Source: Gemmatimonadota bacterium
GTDB lineage: Bacteria > Gemmatimonadota > Gemmatimonadetes > Gemmatimonadales > Gemmatimonadaceae
Assembly: GCA_023249305.1 (NCBI GenBank)
Contig: JAHFCU010000002.1
Coordinates: forward strand, 100,584-164,583
Direction: 5' to 3'
Length of the DNA: 64,000 nt
In this document: positions 26,839 through 37,005 of the stretch, piece after piece
How the letters are laid out: every line of letters starts with the position of its first letter
Numbering within the stretch: the stretch's first letter is position 1
Made by a program: the position numbers and the translations under genes
The notes under the pieces: generated by a model
Told to the model about the DNA's origin: nothing
Database searches by the model: none
Seen by the model: the letters and a program-made list of their open reading frames with translations, nothing else

Positions 26839-27989
26839 ACCATTCATTCGACCGAGCAGCCACTGCCATTGCGACGCGCCTCTTGAGGTGGCTGGAGCAG
26901 CACGTAGATGTCGAAAAGCGTGAATGGGTCGGCGCAATGACTGCGGAGTTCGACGAAATGGACTCCGGCTGGCAGCGCCTTATTTGGGCGTTGAGCGGTT
27001 TGCCGCTAGTCTGGTCCTTCAGGCCGACCAAAATTGCTGAACCTGAACTCGTTCTTTCGGGGAGTTCCCTCATGACTGGTCCGTCGCTTGCTGTCGAGAC
27101 GAGGTCGTCGCTTCGCGACTACTTCGCCGTCCTCACCGCGTTGCTTCTCGTCGTGGTCGTCGTGGGCTACATCGTTATGCTCCTGCCGGTCTTCCAGTCC
27201 ATCGTGAGTTCATTCGACAAGACGCTCAACGTGGCGGGTGTGGATTTCGCGCGTTTGGGGAGACGGCTCGCCCAAGCAGCAGGGCTGGTCTTTCTTGTCG
27301 GAAGTGTCTATGTCGTGCGTCGCCCGCGCATCGAGTGGTCAACACGCACGCAGACGCTCCTCGGTGGCGTGAACCTGCTCCTTGGGACGAGCACGGTGTT
27401 GCTTGGTGTCACGCTCGTGCAGTTCATCATTTTGCTGATTCCTCAACTGCAGCAGCAGCGCGTATTGCGCGAACGCGAGCAAGCTGCGCTGTACCGCCTT
27501 GCGGCGGTGGGCGCTTCTTCGGAAGCGGCGAACGTCGCGAAGCTGGGCGGACCTGCCGAGGCGCGATTCTTCGCGCTCACGAATCTCTCCCACGAGGCGT
27601 TGCGGGCGGGCGACGCCGGTTCGGTCGCCAAACAAGTCGCGCAGGAACTGCGCACAATGCTGCCGCAGTTTGAAAAGAACTCGGAGTACGCAAACGCCGT
27701 ACTCTACGCCAATCTGCTGGCGGGGCACGTCGCGTTGGAGCAAGGGCTGATACGCGATGCGCGGCGATATCTCGTGGCAGCTGGGAACCGTCCCCCTGCG
27801 CCCCCGATGACTCTCGGGCCGAACATGCGTTTGGCGAAGGGTCTCCTGGCCTACGGGGACCGGAAGATCGTGCTCGAGTTTCTCGCGCAGTGCCGCCGGT
27901 TCTGGCCAACAGGAACTGACCGACTCGACGCGTGGACTCGGGAAATCAATGCCGGTGGCAAGCCCGACTTCGGACACGACTTCAAATGA
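26835..27989 (+). CDS. Membrane protein of unknown function coupled to PadR
   Basis: MNHSFDRAATAIATRLLRWLEQ start overlapping PadR stop (ATGA); several TM segments; helical C-terminal region. Confidence 0.8.
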   Translation: MNHSFDRAATAIATRLLRWLEQHVDVEKREWVGAMTAEFDEMDSGWQRLIWALSGLPLVWSFRPTKIAEPELVLSGSSLMTGPSLAVETRSSLRDYFAVLTALLLVVVVVGYIVMLLPVFQSIVSSFDKTLNVAGVDFARLGRRLAQAAGLVFLVGSVYVVRRPRIEWSTRTQTLLGGVNLLLGTSTVLLGVTLVQFIILLIPQLQQQRVLREREQAALYRLAAVGASSEAANVAKLGGPAEARFFALTNLSHEALRAGDAGSVAKQVAQELRTMLPQFEKNSEYANAVLYANLLAGHVALEQGLIRDARRYLVAAGNRPPAPPMTLGPNMRLAKGLLAYGDRKIVLEFLAQCRRFWPTGTDRLDAWTREINAGGKPDFGHDFK

Positions 27990-28053
27990 TGGCTGCTGAG
28001 CGAAGCTGCGAGATGGTGGTACCGTGCACGCGACCATCGCGTGCTCGAGAGGT

Positions 28054-29322
28054 CTACCGCACCCTCGCTACCTCCAGCACGGCCCACCTTTCGTCCAGCA
28101 CTCCTAAGTACACGACGCCGTCACCAAACCCGGAAATCACTCGCCCGAACGGCACCTTCACGCGGTCAATCAGCACGCCGTTTGAGTTGACAAGATCGTA
28201 GATGGGCCCGGCGTCGCTCGGTGCGGTGGTGCGAATCCAGAGGTTACCCGCGCCATCCACGCTTGCAACGCCCTGCTTGAACGCAGGGCGATAGTCGGGC
28301 AGCTCCTTCGCCGCGAAGCTCTCCATGTTGGGGCCTTGGAAACGCCGAGTCGCCCCGGGTCGCGACCGCTCGGCGCTGCCGGCGGACTGGCCGCTTGCGG
28401 AGGTGTCGCCGTTCACCCGGCTCTCGATTGCCGCGCGCTCAATCTGCCATTGCACCGTCGCCGAGTCCGCAACGCGCTGCTTGTCTTCGTCGGATAGCCG
28501 CTCCCACGCGTACGAGACCTTGGGCGACGACACCAATCGTCCGTCCGTCTGCAGGAACTCGACGTGAAAGTCGCGACCGCGAATGACGGCGATGCGCCCG
28601 TCGGGAAGCAACGCCCAGTCGTCAACCGTCGGCAGCGGATTCGTCTTGACCACCGTCAAGAACCCTCGCTCGGTCTCGGACACATGAAAGGTCATCGCCG
28701 GGATCTTGAGGAAGGCAACAGTGTCCGTGCGACGCGTGACGAGATCAACGCGAAGAAGCGGCGCCGTGTCCGGTGGCTGAGGCATGCGGAAGGGCTGGCC
28801 CGGTTCCGGAGGTCCACCGCTGGCATTGCGCCGGTTTGGCGTGGCGATGCCACGATAGATGATGCGCCCCGCGGGATCCACGCCCGGCGTCCCAAAGGGC
28901 CCGCCGATCATGTTGTTGGCATCCTGCGGACGTGGAATCGCCATCACACGAATCGTCGCGCCCTTGTCGTCCAGCACGGTCATCGTCAGCGCCTGCGGAT
29001 CCACGAACAGCGACGAATCGCCGCGATAAGGAATAAGTCCCGCAACCTGGCTCGTGTAGCCTCCGGTGGAGGCGCCATTCGCGTCAGCGATGACGGACTT
29101 CAGCGCGAGCTTGCGGTCGAGCAGCACAACCTGCCGTCGCGTGAGGTCGTGCACGAGCACGTCGCCGTTCGGCAACGGCCGCACGTACGACACCGAGCCG
29201 AGTGCGTTCGCGGAACAGACGCTGATGATGGGTCCGAGTGGGCGAACGGGGGGAATCCCTTGCGCCGCCGCTTTCGCGGCCACGAATGCGAGCAAGAGCA
29301 CTGCACGGGAATGAGCTCTCAT
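28054..29322 (-). CDS. Exported beta-propeller-like protein, unknown function
   Basis: Signal MRAHSRAVLLLAFVAAKAAAQG; repeated propeller-like segments (YVRPLPNGDVLVHDLTRRQVVLLD). Confidence 0.7.
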   Translation of the reverse strand: MRAHSRAVLLLAFVAAKAAAQGIPPVRPLGPIISVCSANALGSVSYVRPLPNGDVLVHDLTRRQVVLLDRKLALKSVIADANGASTGGYTSQVAGLIPYRGDSSLFVDPQALTMTVLDDKGATIRVMAIPRPQDANNMIGGPFGTPGVDPAGRIIYRGIATPNRRNASGGPPEPGQPFRMPQPPDTAPLLRVDLVTRRTDTVAFLKIPAMTFHVSETERGFLTVVKTNPLPTVDDWALLPDGRIAVIRGRDFHVEFLQTDGRLVSSPKVSYAWERLSDEDKQRVADSATVQWQIERAAIESRVNGDTSASGQSAGSAERSRPGATRRFQGPNMESFAAKELPDYRPAFKQGVASVDGAGNLWIRTTAPSDAGPIYDLVNSNGVLIDRVKVPFGRVISGFGDGVVYLGVLDERWAVLEVARVR

Positions 29323-29480
29323 GGACGTCCGGTGTCGGTCGAGCGCATAAATTACGATTTCCGACAGCGGCATTACAGAGCGTGTCGATATCGTTTGGAT
29401 TAGCAAACGATGAAGCGCGCGGACTCTCGCCGCGACCACCATAGTTGCCAGCCCGCCAGTTTCGGATTACTTACGATCCG

Positions 29481-31088
29481 ATGACTTCCGGCACGACCCG
29501 CTTCACATTCGCCGTCACCTGTGCGCTCGCAGTGATGGCGGGCGCATTTCGCTTCACTGCCGCGCCGGGTCCCGGGCTTGATCCCGACGCGATGTCGTAC
29601 CTCGGTGCGGCGCGAACCCTCGCGGCCGACGGCACGCTCCGGATTCCGATGGCGCCGTGGTGGAGCGACAGCACCACGCAGCCGCTCACACACTTTCCGC
29701 CTGGCTACTCGGCCGTGCTCGCTGTGCCGGTGGCGTTCCGCTTGAACGCCGTGCAGGGCGCGCGCGTGGTGCAGAGCGTCGCGGCAGGCGCCACCGCCGC
29801 GATCTTCATGCTTGCGCTGTGGCCACTAGTTGGCGCGTGGGGGGCCGTGCTCGGTGCGGTCGCGCTCGCGCTCACGCCCGCGTACGCATTCGTTCACCTC
29901 TCGGTGCTCAGCGAGCCGCTCTTCCTCGCGCTCATGATGCTTATGATGTGGAGTCTCTTCCGCCGGCCGCGCGCGCCCCTGATGCACGGCGTCATCGCCG
30001 CGGCGGCCACGATGGTGCGCTACGCAGGGCTCTCAATGGCCGGCGCCGCGGCGCTCTGGGCGTTGCGCGATTCCACGGCGACGTGGCGTGAGCGCATGCG
30101 CCGCGCCGCACTCGCCATCGCGCCATCGCTGCTGGCGATGGCGGCTTGGACGCTGACGCGCGAACACGCGCCGGGACGCGGCGAGCCGATCCGCAAGCTG
30201 GCGTTTTACGGCGATTGGGGACCGACGTTGCACGAAGGCGCGCGCACCGTTGCACACCAACTCGCGCCGACGCTGGAATGGGAGCCGACGCCGTGGCTAG
30301 CGGCGGCCGTCGCGCTCGCGGCGATCGCCGCGATGATCTGGAGCACAGTGCGTCAGTCGGGCGGGGTGATGCCCAGCGCCGAGCCTGATGATTCGCGCCG
30401 GAGCGCGCAGGGGGAGATGTTGCGGGCCGCGGGATGCCTCGCGCTCGCCTATGTGGGGCTCGTCGTTGCCTCGCGCGCACTGGCTGACCCCGCGATTCCC
30501 TTCGACTTCCGCATGACCGTGCCGCTCGTGCCGCCGGCGGTGGCGGCAGTGACGATCATCGCCGTCCGTGCCTGGCGCATCGTCTCGCGCCCTGTGCGCG
30601 TCGTCGGCGTGGTTCTCTTCATTGGGTGGACGGCGGCGGCGATACGCGCGAACCATCAGCAAGTCACCGATGCACTCGCTGACGGCAGCGACTTCGCAAG
30701 CGCGGAGTGGCGCAACTCACCAACCCTCGCCTGGGTGCACGCGCAGGATCCATCGCGTGCGCTCTTCACGAATCTGCCCTGTGAGATTTGGTTCCACCTC
30801 GACCGTCAGGTGCGCAACGTGCCCGACAGCACCGACGTCGCGACGATGCGTGCCTTCACGGCCAAGCTTCGCGCCACCAACGGCGTGATGGTGGCGTGGA
30901 ACCTCCAGAGTCCGGAGACTGCGCACACCGACTCCATCGCCGTACACTCGGGCCTCGTGCGCATCGCGCAGTTCGAGGACGGCAGCGTGTTCGAGATGCC
31001 GTCCGCGTCACCACGCGCGGCGCCACCCGTCACGCGTGCTGGCATTCGCGCGCCGGGTCCGGTGGCGCCACCAGCCATTCGGCGATAA
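29481..31088 (+). CDS. GT-C / family 39-like integral membrane glycosyltransferase
   Basis: GLDPDAMSYLGAARTLAADGTLRIP; multiple TM segments; start uncertain (29445 or 29481). Confidence 0.65.
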   Translation: MTSGTTRFTFAVTCALAVMAGAFRFTAAPGPGLDPDAMSYLGAARTLAADGTLRIPMAPWWSDSTTQPLTHFPPGYSAVLAVPVAFRLNAVQGARVVQSVAAGATAAIFMLALWPLVGAWGAVLGAVALALTPAYAFVHLSVLSEPLFLALMMLMMWSLFRRPRAPLMHGVIAAAATMVRYAGLSMAGAAALWALRDSTATWRERMRRAALAIAPSLLAMAAWTLTREHAPGRGEPIRKLAFYGDWGPTLHEGARTVAHQLAPTLEWEPTPWLAAAVALAAIAAMIWSTVRQSGGVMPSAEPDDSRRSAQGEMLRAAGCLALAYVGLVVASRALADPAIPFDFRMTVPLVPPAVAAVTIIAVRAWRIVSRPVRVVGVVLFIGWTAAAIRANHQQVTDALADGSDFASAEWRNSPTLAWVHAQDPSRALFTNLPCEIWFHLDRQVRNVPDSTDVATMRAFTAKLRATNGVMVAWNLQSPETAHTDSIAVHSGLVRIAQFEDGSVFEMPSASPRAAPPVTRAGIRAPGPVAPPAIRR

Positions 31089-31097
31089 CGTGCGCGT

Positions 31098-32183
31098 ATG
31101 AGCCTTGCCGCAATCCTCAATGAATGCGCTCGCCTCGCCGCCGGTGGCGGCGTCGGGGCGCTGGCGAGCGTCGTACGCCGACGCGGGTCGTTGCCGATGA
31201 GCGCCACGGCCAAGCTGCTCGTCACCGCGGATGGCGCGCGCTTCGGCACCGTGGGCGGCGGCTGCCTCGAGGCCGACGTCACCGAGCAGGCGCTGGACGT
31301 CTGCGAACGGCGCGTGCCCATGTGCACAACGCATACGTTGAATGCCGAACTCGCGGGAGATTACGGTCTCACCTGCGGCGGCACGGCCGACGTGTTCATC
31401 GAACCCGTCACGCGCGATCCGGCGCTCGCCGCGCTCTATGCTGAAGCGGCTGCGGTCATCGCGCGCGGTGAGCGGGCCGTGCTTGCCACGGCGCGCTCGT
31501 GGCCGGATGGCGCGCCACGAAAATTGCTGCGCACAGCGCATCGCATCGTTGGCGTAGGCGACGATGCCGCCCTTCGCCACGCGGTCGACGCGTTCGAACA
31601 GGGGCGTGACGAACCGCTGCTTGGTGATGACGTCGTGGTGGAGGCGCTCGTCGGCGCGCCGCGGCTGGTGGTCTTCGGTGCGGGGCATGTCGGCGCGCGC
31701 ATCTGCCAGGCGGCCGCGTTCGCCGGCTGGCGCGTAACGATCGTGGACGATCGCGCAGAGTTTGCGGACGCGGCACGCGTTCCGTGGGCCGAGCAAGTGC
31801 TTGTGTGCGACTTTGGCGACGTGCACGCGGCTGCGGTGGCCGAGGCGGACTGCGTGGTGATCTGCACGCGCGGGCACCAGCACGACGCGTTGATTGCCTC
31901 TCAGGTCGCGCCGGTGCGTCCGCGCTTTCTCGGAATGCTCGGATCGCACCGGAAGGCGGCGCTTACCGCGCAGGCGCTGCGCGGGTGGGGTGTGGACTCG
32001 GCGGACATCGAACGCATCGTCTGCCCCGTTGGACTCGACGTCGGGGCCGACACGCCGGAGGAGATCGCGATCAGCGTGGTCGGACAGCTCGTCGCTGTAA
32101 GGCGACAGACGGTAGACGGTAGACGGTGGACCGTAGATGCGCGCTCGACGCCTGATATTGGAGAAGTCGGCAGCGGGCCATAG
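31098..32183 (+). CDS. XdhC family protein (C-terminus extended by heptamer repeat)
   Basis: VVRRRGSLPMSATAKLLVTADGARFGTVGGGCLEADV; RLVVFGAGHVGARICQAAAFAGWRVTIVDDRAEFA; FLGMLGSHRKAA. Confidence 0.9.
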   Translation: MSLAAILNECARLAAGGGVGALASVVRRRGSLPMSATAKLLVTADGARFGTVGGGCLEADVTEQALDVCERRVPMCTTHTLNAELAGDYGLTCGGTADVFIEPVTRDPALAALYAEAAAVIARGERAVLATARSWPDGAPRKLLRTAHRIVGVGDDAALRHAVDAFEQGRDEPLLGDDVVVEALVGAPRLVVFGAGHVGARICQAAAFAGWRVTIVDDRAEFADAARVPWAEQVLVCDFGDVHAAAVAEADCVVICTRGHQHDALIASQVAPVRPRFLGMLGSHRKAALTAQALRGWGVDSADIERIVCPVGLDVGADTPEEIAISVVGQLVAVRRQTVDGRRWTVDARSTPDIGEVGSGP

Positions 32184-32220
32184 CGTTCACACTGCCCTGA
32201 TCTACCGTCTACCGTCTACG
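32105..32220. repeat. Heptamer inverted array spanning the XdhC C-terminus and the following spacer
   Basis: cagacggtagacggtagacggtggaccgtagat ... atctaccgtctaccgtctacg. Confidence 0.85.
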
Positions 32221-32236
32221 ATCACTCTCTTCCGCC

Positions 32237-32557
32237 ATGCGCCCAGCCCTGCTCAGCGACATCGAGATCCATCGCGAGCTCAACGCGATGGACAGATGGT
32301 CGCGCAAGGGAGAGGCGCTGACGAAGACCTTCGACTTCCCGACCTTCACCGATGCGATGGTGTGGGTCAATCGCGTGGCCGCAGCAGCCGAAGCCGCCAA
32401 TCATCACCCGGACCTCGACATTCGCTTCTCGCGTGTGATTGCTTCACTCTCAACGCACGACAGCGGCGGTATCACGTCGCACGATTTCGCGCTCGCCCAC
32501 AAGATGGACGAACTGGCGGGGCCGAGGGAGCCGGAGGGGCCGGATCGAGGGGCGTGA
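32237..32557 (+). CDS. phhB: 4a-hydroxytetrahydrobiopterin dehydratase (PCD/DCoH)
   Basis: FDFPTFTDAMVWVNRVAAAAEAANHHPDLDIRFSRVIASLSTHDSGGITSHDFALAHKMDEL. Confidence 0.93.
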   Translation: MRPALLSDIEIHRELNAMDRWSRKGEALTKTFDFPTFTDAMVWVNRVAAAAEAANHHPDLDIRFSRVIASLSTHDSGGITSHDFALAHKMDELAGPREPEGPDRGA

Positions 32558-32621
32558 CGTTCTAGACTCCGTCCCGCATCTGCGCCATACTCTGCACACG
32601 AACCCTTATTGGACTGGAGCC

Positions 32622-33680
32622 ATGATTCGTCCTCTGCTCTCGCTGGCCGCCGGCCTCACGCTCGTTCCTGCCAGCGCCAACGCCGTCACGTGCACGACGG
32701 CGATCGCGCCGTGCACCGAGTGGGTTTCCCTTGGCGGCGGCGCCGGCCGCTCGCTCGTCTACCGTTCCTATCCGCTCGACACGCGCAACGAGAAAATCAC
32801 TCGGGTGCTCGTGATGATCCATGGCGCAGGCCGCAACGCCGATGGGTATTTCAGCTCGGCGATGGCGGCCGCATTCCTCGCTGGCGCGCTCGAGAACACG
32901 CTCGTCATCTCGCCGCGGATGGCGTCCAATGACGGTGCAGGCTGTCGCGATACGCTGGCCACCAACGAAATCAGTTGGCACTGCAACACCTGGCGCTCGG
33001 GTGGAGCGTCGCTCACCCATCCCGCGGTCACGTCGTTCGACTTCCTCGACGAGATCCTTCGCAAGGTCGCGCGCAAGGAAGTCTTCCCCAATCTCCGCGT
33101 CATTGTTGTGGCGGGGCACTCGGCCGGCGGGCAGGTGACGACCCGGTACGAGATGACGAACCAGGTGCACGACAAGCTCGGTGTGCCGGTGCGCTACATC
33201 GTCTCGAACCCATCGTCCTACGCATGGCCGAGCGATGAACGCCCCACGGCGGCGGCGTGGAGCCTCACCGCGAATGCGCCTGGCTACATCGCGGAGGTGC
33301 GGCCGGGTGCGCGCGCATTCGGGCCGTTCGGCGGAGCGCGCGGCTGCACCACGTACAATCAGTGGCCGGCTGGACTCGTGAACCGCTCCGGCTACTCGGC
33401 CGCGCAGACCGATGCGCAGATCAAGCGGCAGCTCGCCGAGCGCCCGACGACCTACCTCGTCGGTGAGCTCGACATTCTCCCGCTCGGCGGCTTCGACGGC
33501 TCATGCCCGGCGATGGCGCAGGGTCCGACGCGGCTCGCGCGCGGGCAGGCGTTCGGGAAGTACGTGAATGAGACGCTTGGCGCGAAACACGCCGTCGTGG
33601 TCGTGCCGCTCTGCGGGCACAACGCGCGGTGCATGTTCACGGCCGACGTCGCACTCCCCCTCATTTTCCCTGCGCCATAG
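32622..33680 (+). CDS. Secreted alpha/beta-hydrolase-like protein
   Basis: Signal peptide; VLVMIHGAGRNADGYF; VIVVAGHSAGGQVTTRYEM nucleophile elbow. Confidence 0.8.
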   Translation: MIRPLLSLAAGLTLVPASANAVTCTTAIAPCTEWVSLGGGAGRSLVYRSYPLDTRNEKITRVLVMIHGAGRNADGYFSSAMAAAFLAGALENTLVISPRMASNDGAGCRDTLATNEISWHCNTWRSGGASLTHPAVTSFDFLDEILRKVARKEVFPNLRVIVVAGHSAGGQVTTRYEMTNQVHDKLGVPVRYIVSNPSSYAWPSDERPTAAAWSLTANAPGYIAEVRPGARAFGPFGGARGCTTYNQWPAGLVNRSGYSAAQTDAQIKRQLAERPTTYLVGELDILPLGGFDGSCPAMAQGPTRLARGQAFGKYVNETLGAKHAVVVVPLCGHNARCMFTADVALPLIFPAP

Positions 33681-33723
33681 AAGGGAGCGGCATCGGCACT
33701 GGATGGTGGTCTCGGGAAGTGAT

Positions 33724-33754
33724 AGCGCCCGGCGAGCATCGCTCGCCGGGCGCT
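33724..33754. terminator. Bidirectional hairpin terminator between convergent genes
   Basis: AGCGCCCGGCGAGC-ATC-GCTCGCCGGGCGCT: perfect 14-bp stem, 3-nt loop. Confidence 0.65.
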
Positions 33755-33775
33755 TGTACCATCTCCTGTCTCCCA

Positions 33776-34459
33776 TTAGTTCCTGTTCCGCCCCCCGCCA
33801 AGCAATTGCAGTATCGCCAGGAACATGTTCAGCAGGTCGAGGTAGATCTGCACCGCGGCCGGCACGTAATCATCGGGGCCGTATACGTTGCGCAGGCGCC
33901 ACGTGTCAAACACGAGCAGACCCGAGAAGATGAGCACCGTCATGCCGGCGATCCATAGCCCCGCCGTCTGGTTCTGGAAGAACATGTTCAGCAGCGACGT
34001 GCCGATCAGCACCCAGAGGCCCACAATGAGGAATCCGCCCCACGCGCTGAAATCGCGGCGGCTGACCCACGCATAGAGGGTGAGCACGCCAAACGTGCTC
34101 AGCGTGAGCAGCCCCGCCTGACTGACGATTCCGGGTTCATTGCGGCTGTACACGTAGATGATCGGCGCGATCGCCACGCCCATCACCAGATTGAACAGAA
34201 AAACGAAGCCCAGGGCGCGCGGCGCACTGTCACGCGTGCGCATCGCCATCCAGAGCGGCACGAACGCGAGAAGCATCGTGATGATCGGGTGCTGCGCAGC
34301 GCTGACTAGCAGCGCCTCCTGCGTCATCGCGACACCCGTGCCGATCATCGTCACGATGACCGATGCAAACACAAGCAGGTACGTGCGGCGCACCAGCGTG
34401 GCGCGCTGTTCACCGGTCAGGACGAGCGCCGGCATCTCCGCAAACCGTGAAAAGCCCAT
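33776..34459 (-). CDS. Bax inhibitor-1/YccA family membrane protein
   Basis: MGFSRFAEMPALVLTGEQRATLVRRTYLLVFASVIVTMIG; 7 TM; SGLLVFDTWRLRNVYGPDDYVPAAVQIYLDLLNMFLAILQLLGGGRNRN. Confidence 0.93.
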   Translation of the reverse strand: MGFSRFAEMPALVLTGEQRATLVRRTYLLVFASVIVTMIGTGVAMTQEALLVSAAQHPIITMLLAFVPLWMAMRTRDSAPRALGFVFLFNLVMGVAIAPIIYVYSRNEPGIVSQAGLLTLSTFGVLTLYAWVSRRDFSAWGGFLIVGLWVLIGTSLLNMFFQNQTAGLWIAGMTVLIFSGLLVFDTWRLRNVYGPDDYVPAAVQIYLDLLNMFLAILQLLGGGRNRN

Positions 34460-34600
34460 TGAGTGCAGCTCCTGATAGAACAAGGGGTATACCGGAATTA
34501 TAACGCCCGCTGAGGCAGAAAGTTCACGCAGGGCCATCGCAACGCACAAAGGGTCACGAACCTCGTGGCCCTTCGCGACCTTCGCACGCCGCGCGGCGAA

Positions 34601-35404
34601 CTAGTTCTTCCGCAGGCGGATCGAGCCGTTCACGGTGGACACCTTCATGTCTGGTCCGCCCTTGCCGATCGTGCCGCGCAGATGACGCCGGTCAATGCGT
34701 CCGACGACCGTGATCGGGAAATCGTCCGAGGTCACGCTGCCGTTGACCGTGCTCAACTCGACATTCGCATTGAGCGCCGCGGGGAGTTCGAGCGTGATGC
34801 TCCCGTTCACGGTCTCATACTCGACCGGGCCCGCGCCAACGGTGCCGGCCCTGACCCGGATGCTGCCGTTCACCGACTTGGCGCTCACCGGGCCGCTCGT
34901 CGAAGCGGCGTCGATGCCGCCATTCACGGTGCGCACCTTCACATCGGCGCTGGCCCCAGCGATCGTCAGCGCGCCGTTGACGGTTGACGCATCGGTCTTG
35001 ACGCCCTTCGGCAGGAAGACCGTCACCTCAACCGACACGTCATTCCGGTTGCCCCAGTCCCGATCGCCGCCGCGCACGTCGTAGCCCTCTTCGTCGCAAC
35101 GCGTGTTGCGATTCACATAGATGACGCACACAAGGATATCGCCGCGCGCCGTCTTCTCGGCGGTGACCTTCACGTCCTTCGGGTCGCCACGGCGCCACCG
35201 CTTCTCGGCGCGCACCTCGGCTGTCGCGCCCGTGGCACTTTCCATGTGGATGCCGCCGTTGAGGTTTCGCACGAAGACCGTACGGCCGGCGTCTATGCCG
35301 CTGCTCCACTTGAACGAATCGTCACGCTGGCTGTCTTGGGCGCCCACCATCGGCGCGAGTATGGCGACGGCCGCGCAGGCGGCAATCAGTCGCAGGGCAC
35401 GCAT
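34601..35404 (-). CDS. DUF4097-type beta-strand repeat protein ('TVNGxI' repeats)
   Basis: Repeated VNGS/VNGG motifs (TVNGALTIAG, TVNGGIDAAS, SVNGSIRVRAG, TVNGSITLEL, TVNGSVTSDD); signal peptide. Confidence 0.85.
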   Translation of the reverse strand: MRALRLIAACAAVAILAPMVGAQDSQRDDSFKWSSGIDAGRTVFVRNLNGGIHMESATGATAEVRAEKRWRRGDPKDVKVTAEKTARGDILVCVIYVNRNTRCDEEGYDVRGGDRDWGNRNDVSVEVTVFLPKGVKTDASTVNGALTIAGASADVKVRTVNGGIDAASTSGPVSAKSVNGSIRVRAGTVGAGPVEYETVNGSITLELPAALNANVELSTVNGSVTSDDFPITVVGRIDRRHLRGTIGKGGPDMKVSTVNGSIRLRKN

Positions 35405-35406
35405 GG

Positions 35407-36309
35407 TCAGTTCTCCTTGTTCGGGCGCGCGGCGCCCTTCTGAATCGTGATGTCACCGCTGAATGTGCTGAGCGAGATGCGCGCCCCGCCGCCGTTGATG
35501 GTGGTCCGCGTCTCGCGGCCGCGCCGGCCGATCGGTTCGCCGGGCTGCAGCGTCAGCGGAAATTCGGTGCGCAGGTCGCCGCTGAACGTCCGCAGGTCGA
35601 GGTTGGCGGCCAGGTTCTCGGGCAACGTCATGCGGATGTTGCCCGAGTGCGTGTTCGCCGAGAAGGTGCCCGTCCCGCGGAAATCGCCGCGGAACTCGAA
35701 GTCACCGCTCACGCTTTCGTACTCGATGCCGTCCAGCGCCCCGCGCACCGATAGCGTGCCGCTCACGGTCTTGCCGCGCAGATCGCCGGTCACGTCGTCC
35801 AGCCGGATGTCGCCGCTCACAGTGTTGGCGCGAACGCGCCCGCGGAACCTTTCGCCGCGCACGTCGCCGCTCACCGCGTGCATCTCGGCCACGTCGTTCG
35901 CGTCGCGCACGTCAATGTCGCCGCTCACAGTGTTCGCTGTCACGCGCCCGGCCGAGCCGCGCACAGCCACGTTCCCCGAGACGGTGGACGCGCGCACCTC
36001 GGTGCCGATCGGCACCGACACCTCGATGCGCGAATCGCCCATGCGATTGCGCCGTGACTTGGCGGAGATATGAACGCGCGATGGCGAGAACGACGACTCG
36101 AAGTAACCGATCTCGATGGTCGCGAGGATCTTCACCTCGGTCTTCGTCCAGCCGGTGACGACGATGTCGCCGGAGACAAGGCCGAGCTCGACCACGCCGT
36201 TCTTCTCGAACGCAAAGGTCGTGTCAATCTTCTGCCGTTCCTCCTGGGCGCACGCCCCGGTGGGCGCGGCGATGAGGAGGGCGGCGGTGGCAAGCAGGAA
36301 AGCACGCAT
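35407..36309 (-). CDS. DUF4097-type beta-strand repeat protein ('TVSGDI' repeats)
   Basis: TVSGNVAVRG, TVSGDIDVRD, AVSGDVRGE, TVSGDIRLDD, TVSGTLSVRG; signal peptide. Confidence 0.85.
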   Translation of the reverse strand: MRAFLLATAALLIAAPTGACAQEERQKIDTTFAFEKNGVVELGLVSGDIVVTGWTKTEVKILATIEIGYFESSFSPSRVHISAKSRRNRMGDSRIEVSVPIGTEVRASTVSGNVAVRGSAGRVTANTVSGDIDVRDANDVAEMHAVSGDVRGERFRGRVRANTVSGDIRLDDVTGDLRGKTVSGTLSVRGALDGIEYESVSGDFEFRGDFRGTGTFSANTHSGNIRMTLPENLAANLDLRTFSGDLRTEFPLTLQPGEPIGRRGRETRTTINGGGARISLSTFSGDITIQKGAARPNKEN

Positions 36310-36321
36310 GGTCAGGATCCT

Positions 36322-37005
36322 CTAGGAGCGCGACGGCAGCAGCGCGGCCGATCGCAGAAGTTCGAGCTTGGTGTCGTAGGCGCGGCCCAATTGCTCGGCG
36401 AGGAACGCGCTCGCCGGATCGGCCGCCAACGCGGCCTTGCTCTCGGCGATAGCCCGGTCAATGATCTTCAGGTTCTTCTCGAGCACGGCCACGGTGACGG
36501 AGTCGAGCTCGCCGCGGCGCGACTCGATGATGTTGTGCAGCGATGCGATCTCGCCTTCGTACGCGTTCATGCCTTTCTCGACAGCGACCGCGACGAGCTG
36601 CGTGCGAGGAGCCGGAGTCGTCGCGACCTGCGGTGCGAAACCAGTGCCGCGCGTGGCTGCCAACCACGTGCCACCGGCGGTCACCGCGATCAACACGGCC
36701 GCGGCGGCAGCGACTTGTCGCGTGGTCCAGCGCGCGAGCGGACGACGGCGGGGCGATTCCAATGATACGACGGGCGCCTCGATGCGTGCCTCGATGCCAG
36801 CCCACAGGTCGCGCGACGGCGTGAGCGTCGGCAGTTCACCGGCGTCGTCGCGAATCTTCGCGAGGTCGGCCGCCAGCACACAGCACCCTTCGCACGCGGC
36901 GAGGTGTGCGTCCAACTGCGCGCGCTGCGTGTCGCTCAGCGTGTTGTCGAGCAGGTCGCCCATCAGTGCCTGGGCGTCGTCGCAAGTGATCATGGGATGG
37001 GTCAT
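36322..37005 (-). CDS. Anti-sigma factor (zf-HC2-like, one TM)
   Basis: HLAACEGCCVLAADL zinc-finger-like motif; TM segment VAAAAAVLIAVTAGGTWLA; ATGA overlap with sigma gene. Confidence 0.85.
   Translation of the reverse strand: MTHPMITCDDAQALMGDLLDNTLSDTQRAQLDAHLAACEGCCVLAADLAKIRDDAGELPTLTPSRDLWAGIEARIEAPVVSLESPRRRPLARWTTRQVAAAAAVLIAVTAGGTWLAATRGTGFAPQVATTPAPRTQLVAVAVEKGMNAYEGEIASLHNIIESRRGELDSVTVAVLEKNLKIIDRAIAESKAALAADPASAFLAEQLGRAYDTKLELLRSAALLPSRS

Noticed and set aside
29445-31088. Biosynthetic gene cluster membership of glycosyltransferase-like gene
   Set aside because: Neighbours (exported propeller, XdhC, PCD) show no coherent biosynthetic pathway.
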